Notes under the pieces: model-generated
Seen by the model: the letters and a program-made list of their open reading frames with translations, nothing else
Told to the model about the DNA's origin: nothing
Database searches by the model: none
NCBI GenBank assembly: GCA_964440155.1
Contig: CAYTRH010000106.1
Span: 1-9,975, forward strand
Source: PFJX01 sp964440155
Lineage (GTDB): Bacteria > Pseudomonadota > Gammaproteobacteria > Burkholderiales > Thiobacillaceae
DNA length: 9,975 nucleotides
Direction: 5' to 3'
Shown here: positions 6,094 through 9,975 of the stretch, in pieces
Layout of the letters: every line of letters starts with the position of its first letter
Position numbering within the stretch: the stretch's first letter is position 1
Translations under genes and position numbers: made by a program

Positions 6094-7335
6094 ATGTCGC
6101 AGGTCCTGCTGCGTCGGGAATCCTATGGCGGTTTCGTCTTTCATCCGGTCGACGCCACGTTCGCTCATCTCGACCACGCCGCGTTCGAGGTGGCCGTGGA
6201 TGCGCTGTATCGCGGGCGAACACCGGAGGCGCCGGATGCCCTGCGCCTGCTCGAGGAACTGCGCGCCAGCCTGCCCGTGCCGATCACCGGCGCGCGCTAT
6301 CTGGATCTGACGGACGCATCACCGGCGCCGGTGTCCAATCTCTATTCGGCGCCCACGCTGATGGACTTCCAGATCACCGACAACTGCGAACTGGCTTGCC
6401 CGCAGTGCTATGCCTCGTCCACCGCCCGAGGCCGCCATGCCGCCTGGGAAGACATCGTGCTGGCACTGGAGCGTATGGCGGAGGTGGGGGTTTGCCAGGT
6501 AGCGATCGGTGGCGGTGAGCCGCTGCGTCACCCACGTCTCGCCGACATCCTCGCCGCCACGCGCGCGTACGGCATGGTGCCCAATGTGACCACCACGGGC
6601 ATCGGCGCCACTGCCGATCAACTCGATGCCATGGCGCGGCATTGCGGCGCGGTGGCGCTGAGTCTGGAGGGTGTCGGCGAGCGCTTTGCCTTGCGCCGGC
6701 GTCAAGGCTTCGAGGTGTTCGAGACACAGGTGGGGCGGTTGCGCGCCGCCGGCATCAAGCTGGTGCTGCAGATCACGCTCAGTTCAGACAATGTGGACGA
6801 ACTGCCTGACATGGTGGATTACGCGCTCGACATCCCGGATCTCTACGGCGTCATTTTCCTGGCACACAAGCCGGCCGGGCGTGGTCAGGGGTTCGATTCG
6901 CCACTGTCCGCCCGACCGTTCGCTACCGTTTACCCGCCCGTGATCGACGCCGTCGCGCGCCTGCGCACGCACACGCAAGTGGGCTTCGACTGCTGCCTGA
7001 GCCCGCTGTTGACGGCGGTCGAGCAGGATCTCGGTTTTGCGCCGATGACCATCGTCGAGGGCTGCTCGGCCACGCGCGGCTCTCTGGGAGTGACCGTGGA
7101 CCTGGATTGTGTGCCCTGCACCTTCCTGCCCGAGCGCCCGCTCGGCAACCTGCGCCATGAATCCCTGCTGGACATCTGGCGCGCCGCTCCGTCGCAACGG
7201 TTCAGGGCCGGCCAGGCGGCCTTCCTCGCGCGCGACGCGCGTTGCGCCGGGTGCCGCGTCAATCAGGTCTGTCTCGGTGGCTGCCCGGTCTGGGATCTGG
7301 TCGGCTGCCGGCATGCGGAAACACCCGCCGGCTAG
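6094..7335 (+). CDS. Radical SAM/SPASM domain protein with N-terminal PqqD-like region
   Basis: A 413-residue enzyme. Residues about 5-60 (LLRRESYGGFVFHP, then FAHLDHAAFEVAVDAL) resemble a degenerate PqqD-like peptide-recognition domain. The radical SAM core begins near 88: its [4Fe-4S] cysteines are C98, C102 and C105 in CELACPQC, and GGGEP (139-143) is the SAM-binding motif. The C-terminal SPASM region holds C324, C339, C342 and an exact C-x2-C-x5-C-x3-C set (C384, C387, C393, C397), then C405. A CC pair at 300-301 may give a further ligand. SPASM proteins carry auxiliary Fe-S clusters and commonly modify ribosomally made peptides or proteins. The reaction here cannot be read from sequence. 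The ATG follows the upstream stop by 3 bp, so translation is probably coupled. Alternatives include a small-molecule enzyme such as a heme or cofactor maturase. Confidence 0.93.
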   Translation: MSQVLLRRESYGGFVFHPVDATFAHLDHAAFEVAVDALYRGRTPEAPDALRLLEELRASLPVPITGARYLDLTDASPAPVSNLYSAPTLMDFQITDNCELACPQCYASSTARGRHAAWEDIVLALERMAEVGVCQVAIGGGEPLRHPRLADILAATRAYGMVPNVTTTGIGATADQLDAMARHCGAVALSLEGVGERFALRRRQGFEVFETQVGRLRAAGIKLVLQITLSSDNVDELPDMVDYALDIPDLYGVIFLAHKPAGRGQGFDSPLSARPFATVYPPVIDAVARLRTHTQVGFDCCLSPLLTAVEQDLGFAPMTIVEGCSATRGSLGVTVDLDCVPCTFLPERPLGNLRHESLLDIWRAAPSQRFRAGQAAFLARDARCAGCRVNQVCLGGCPVWDLVGCRHAETPAG

Positions 7336-7411
7336 AACGTAGGGGTGCTGGTCGGATGCGCCACGCCGCGCAGAGGGCTCGGGAGCTGCGGCGGCGGCAT
7401 CAAAATGGCGA

Positions 7412-7439
7412 TTGACGTTCGGCGTTCTGGCACTAGAAT
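7412..7439 (+). promoter_or_regulatory. Sigma-70-like promoter for nrdA
   Basis: A -35 element TTGACG (7412-7417) and a -10 element TAGAAT (7434-7439) are separated by 16 bp; each matches consensus at 5 of 6 positions. Transcription would start near 7446, about 90 nt before the nrdA ATG. The -10 lies inside the first NrdR box, so NrdR binding would block the polymerase directly. Confidence 0.65.
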
Positions 7440-7445
7440 TAGCGT
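7430..7445 (+). promoter_or_regulatory. NrdR box 1 (upstream, imperfect)
   Basis: GCACTAGAATTAGCGT matches most positions of the NrdR-box consensus acaCwAtATaTwGtgt, including the CTA...TAG core. It begins 32 bp (about three helical turns) before box 2, the tandem spacing usual for NrdR sites, and overlaps the -10 box. NrdR is the zinc-finger/ATP-cone repressor of ribonucleotide reductase genes. Confidence 0.75.
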
Positions 7446-7461
7446 CATTCTCGATGGAGAA

Positions 7462-7477
7462 ACACTATATTTAGTGT
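7462..7477 (+). promoter_or_regulatory. NrdR box 2 (near-perfect palindrome)
   Basis: ACACTATATTTAGTGT matches the NrdR consensus at all but one position and lies in a perfect inverted repeat, AACACTA-TATT-TAGTGTT (7461-7478). It sits just downstream of the predicted transcription start, 16 bp after the end of box 1. Together the two boxes predict that nrdA is repressed by NrdR when dATP is plentiful. Confidence 0.88.
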
Positions 7478-7491
7478 TCTCTAATAAAGCC

Positions 7492-7509
7492 CCGGTGCCG
7501 TTGCGCCGG
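7492..7509 (+). repeat. Hairpin in the nrdA 5' untranslated region
   Basis: CCGGTGC-CGTT-GCGCCGG can fold into a 7-bp stem (one G-U pair) with a 4-base loop. It ends 13 nt before the ribosome-binding site. There is no T-run after it, so it is not a terminator. It may only affect mRNA structure or stability. Confidence 0.3.
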
Positions 7510-7533
7510 ATCAGAGACGCACAGGAGACCCCG

Positions 7534-9975
7534 ATGCAGCCCACCACCGAATACCGTGCCGTTCCCTCCGTCCGTGAGCCGATCCATGCAGCCGAGACGG
7601 AGATGCCGCCGGCCTACGCTTCCTGCCGCATCATCCGCCGCAACGGCGCCGTGGTGGCGTTCCAGCCGGACAAGATCGCCATCGCCATGACCAAGGCGTT
7701 CATCGCCGTGCAGGGCAGCCAGGCCGCGGCGTCGGCGCGCATCCGCGAGCTGGTGGAGCAGCTGACGCAGAACGTGGTGAACGCGCTGCTGCGCCGCCAG
7801 CCCGAAGGCGGCACGTTCCACATCGAGGATATCCAGGACCAGGTGGAATTGGCGCTGATGCGGTCGGGCGAGCACGAAGTGGCGCGCGCCTACGTGCTGT
7901 ACCGCGAGCGCCGCGCCGAGGAACGCGCCAAGCAGCGCCAGCAGGAGGTGCAGCAACAGGCGCTGCATTGTGTCGAGGCGGGCCAGCGCCGGCCGTTGGA
8001 TCTGGGCGCGCTGTCGGCGCTGGTCACGGATGCCTGCGCCGGGCTGCCGGAGACCAACCCCCAGCTCATCCTGCAGGCGACGGTGCGCGATCTGTACGAC
8101 GGCGTGCCCATGGAGGAGGTGAGGAAATCGCTGGTCCTGTCGGCTCGTTCATTGATCGAGAAGGACCCGGACTACAGCCGCGTCACCGCGCGCCTGCTGC
8201 TGCATGCCATGCGCCACGAGGTGTTCGGCGACGATGTCGGCGCCGCGCAGATGGCTACCCGCTACGCCGAGTATTTCCCGCAGTTCATCAAACAGGGCAT
8301 TGCCGCCGAACTGCTCGACGAGCGGCTGGCCCAGTTCGATCTGGAGCGGCTTGCCGGTGCACTGGTGGCGGAGCGTGACCAGCAGTTCCAGTACCTGGGG
8401 CTACAGACGCTGTACGACCGCTACTTCCTGCACATCCACGAGCGCCGCATCGAACTGCCGCAGGCCTTCTTCATGCGTGTGGCCATGGGCCTGGCGATCA
8501 ACGAGATCGAGCGCGAGGCGCGCGCCATCGAGTTCTACGAGGTGCTGTCCCGCTTCGACTACATGGCCAGCACGCCCACGCTGTTCAATTCGGGCACCCG
8601 CCACTCGCAGCTGTCCTCCTGCTATCTCACCACCATCCCGGACGATCTGGACGGCATCTATCAGGGCATCAAGGAAAACGCCCTGCTGCAGAAATTCGCC
8701 GGTGGTCTGGGCAATGACTGGACGCGTGTGCGCGCCTTGGGTGCGTATATCAAGGGCACCAACGGCAAGTCCCAGGGCGTGGTGCCGTTCCTCAAGGTGG
8801 CCAACGACACCGCCGTGGCGGTGAACCAGGGCGGCAAGCGCAAGGGCGCGGTGTGTGCGTATCTGGAGACCTGGCACCTGGACATCGAGGAGTTCCTGGA
8901 GCTTAGGAAGAATACCGGCGACGACCGCCGCCGTACCCATGACATGAACACCGCCAATTGGGTGCCCGACCTGTTCATGAAGCGGGTGATGGAGAACGGC
9001 GAATGGACGCTGTTCTCGCCCTCCGATGTGCCCGACCTGCACGACAAGGTCGGCCGCGAGTTCGAGACGGCCTACCTGAATTACGAGGCGAAAGCCGCCA
9101 GCGGCGAGCTGAAGCTCTACAAGAAGATTCCCGCCGTCTCGTTGTGGCGCAAGATGCTGTCGATGCTGTTCGAGACCGGGCATCCCTGGATCACCTTCAA
9201 GGACGCCTGCAACGTGCGCTACACCAACCGCCACGTCGGCGTGGTGCACTCGTCCAACCTGTGCACCGAGATCACACTGCATACCAACGACCAGGAGATC
9301 GCGGTGTGCAACCTGGGCTCCATCAACCTGGTGAACCACCTCGCCGATGGCGGCCTGGACATGGACAAGCTCGGGCGCACGGTGCGGACCGCCATGCGCA
9401 TGCTGGACAACGTGATCGACATCAACTACTACTCGGTCGGCAAGGCGCGCAACTCCAACCTGCGTCACCGCCCAGTGGGGTTGGGCATCATGGGCTTCCA
9501 GGACGTGCTGCACCGCCTGCGCCTGCCGTACGCCAGCGCCGAGGCGGTGGAATTCGCCGACCGGGCGATGGAAGCGGTGGCCTACCATGCCTACCTGGCC
9601 TCCACGCATCTGGCCGAGGAGCGCGGCCGCTATTCCACGTTCGATGGCTCCCTGTGGTCGCGCGGCATCCTGCCGCAGGACTCGCTCAAGCTGCTGGCCG
9701 AGGAACGCGGCGGCTACCTGGAGGCCGACCTGTCGCAGACCCTGGACTGGGACGCCCTGCGCAGCCGCATCATGACCGTGGGCATGCGCAACTCCAACTG
9801 CCTGGCCATCGCGCCCACTGCCACCATCGCCAACATCGTCGGCGTGTCCGCCAGCATCGAGCCGACCTACCAGAACCTGTTCGTCAAATCCAACCTGTCG
9901 GGCGAGTTCACCATGGTCAACCAGTACCTGGTGCGCGACCTGAAGGCGCTCAATCTGTGGGACGAGGTCATGGTC
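7534..9975 (+). CDS. nrdA: Class I ribonucleoside-diphosphate reductase, alpha subunit (3' end outside window)
   Basis: Open from the ATG at 7534 to the window edge: 814 codons without a stop. It reduces ribonucleoside diphosphates to deoxyribonucleotides with an NrdB partner, expected downstream. Residues about 31-130 are a single ATP-cone (RIIRRNGAVVAFQPDKI...), the allosteric activity site sensing ATP/dATP. From about 150 follows the N-terminal reductase domain (DPDYSRVTARLLLHAM, SSCYLTTIPDDLDGI), then the ten-stranded barrel. Catalytic residues by analogy with E. coli NrdA: C363 (redox-active, in SSCYL), N575, C577 and E579 in SNLCTE (577 is the thiyl-radical cysteine), and C592 in AVCNLGS. 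PTATIANIVGVSASIEP near the end is also typical. AGGAG (7523-7527) lies 6 nt before the ATG. The C-terminal radical-transfer tyrosines and redox cysteines are not in the window. Confidence 0.97.
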   Translation, partial: MQPTTEYRAVPSVREPIHAAETEMPPAYASCRIIRRNGAVVAFQPDKIAIAMTKAFIAVQGSQAAASARIRELVEQLTQNVVNALLRRQPEGGTFHIEDIQDQVELALMRSGEHEVARAYVLYRERRAEERAKQRQQEVQQQALHCVEAGQRRPLDLGALSALVTDACAGLPETNPQLILQATVRDLYDGVPMEEVRKSLVLSARSLIEKDPDYSRVTARLLLHAMRHEVFGDDVGAAQMATRYAEYFPQFIKQGIAAELLDERLAQFDLERLAGALVAERDQQFQYLGLQTLYDRYFLHIHERRIELPQAFFMRVAMGLAINEIEREARAIEFYEVLSRFDYMASTPTLFNSGTRHSQLSSCYLTTIPDDLDGIYQGIKENALLQKFAGGLGNDWTRVRALGAYIKGTNGKSQGVVPFLKVANDTAVAVNQGGKRKGAVCAYLETWHLDIEEFLELRKNTGDDRRRTHDMNTANWVPDLFMKRVMENGEWTLFSPSDVPDLHDKVGREFETAYLNYEAKAASGELKLYKKIPAVSLWRKMLSMLFETGHPWITFKDACNVRYTNRHVGVVHSSNLCTEITLHTNDQEIAVCNLGSINLVNHLADGGLDMDKLGRTVRTAMRMLDNVIDINYYSVGKARNSNLRHRPVGLGIMGFQDVLHRLRLPYASAEAVEFADRAMEAVAYHAYLASTHLAEERGRYSTFDGSLWSRGILPQDSLKLLAEERGGYLEADLSQTLDWDALRSRIMTVGMRNSNCLAIAPTATIANIVGVSASIEPTYQNLFVKSNLSGEFTMVNQYLVRDLKALNLWDEVMV

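Noticed and set aside
5625..6095. Minus-strand open frame of 156 codons opposite the motif protein
   Set aside because: Ala/Gly/Thr-rich mirror of the Pro/Ala-rich coding strand; the plus-strand gene has a strong ribosome-binding site and tight operon spacing.
5205..6518. Plus-strand open frame of 437 codons overlapping the ATPase, the motif protein and the radical SAM gene
   Set aside because: It is a +1-type shadow: the correct frames show Walker motifs, the GGAGG-led small protein and the radical SAM cysteines, and this frame has no coherent domain.
7336..7411. Possible intrinsic terminator after the radical SAM gene
   Set aside because: Only short, interrupted GC complementarity (around GCAG/CTGC) is present and there is no T-run.
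8401..9609. Minus-strand open frame of 402 codons opposite nrdA
   Set aside because: Lies opposite highly conserved nrdA catalytic sequence; no recognisable domain.

Overview
The window is high-GC DNA (by eye well above 60 % G+C; not computed) from what looks like a gamma- or betaproteobacterium. The evidence is the protein types (RfbB, GalE, PurU, a class I NrdA controlled by NrdR boxes) and the tight gene packing with Shine-Dalgarno starts. I cannot name the genus from sequence alone.

Layout. Positions 1-2071 hold three minus-strand genes read right to left: purU (formyltetrahydrofolate deformylase), galE (UDP-glucose 4-epimerase) and the first 27 codons of an rfbB-like dTDP-glucose 4,6-dehydratase that runs off the left edge. 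The last two are nucleotide-sugar genes for surface polysaccharide synthesis. A 146-bp divergent intergenic region (2072-2217) contains three short perfect inverted repeats. Positions 2218-7335 hold a compact plus-strand cassette of five genes: a periplasmic FutA/FbpA-type binding protein, a fused two-domain permease, a short ABC ATPase, a 182-residue protein of unknown function, and a radical SAM/SPASM enzyme. A 198-bp intergenic region (7336-7533) follows. It carries a sigma-70-like promoter and two NrdR boxes 32 bp apart, and leads into nrdA, which is still open at the right edge. No stretch longer than 300 bp lacks a gene.

How the parts may work together. The last three cassette genes are nearly or actually overlapping (8 or 20 bp, then 4-bp ATGA, then 3 bp apart), so transport and the radical SAM chemistry are probably one co-expressed function. 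The unknown 182-residue protein has an N-terminal motif (RRGYTTNSSAASEY), a long Pro/Ala-rich stretch without cysteine, and one C-terminal membrane segment followed by a basic cluster. It lies immediately before a SPASM enzyme that carries its own N-terminal PqqD-like (recognition-element-like) region. This arrangement resembles a peptide or protein substrate with its modifying enzyme, here coupled to an importer related to ferric-iron transporters. I know of no named system with this composition, and it is the main candidate for something undescribed in the window. The flanking genes (purU, galE, rfbB, nrdA) look like ordinary housekeeping functions.
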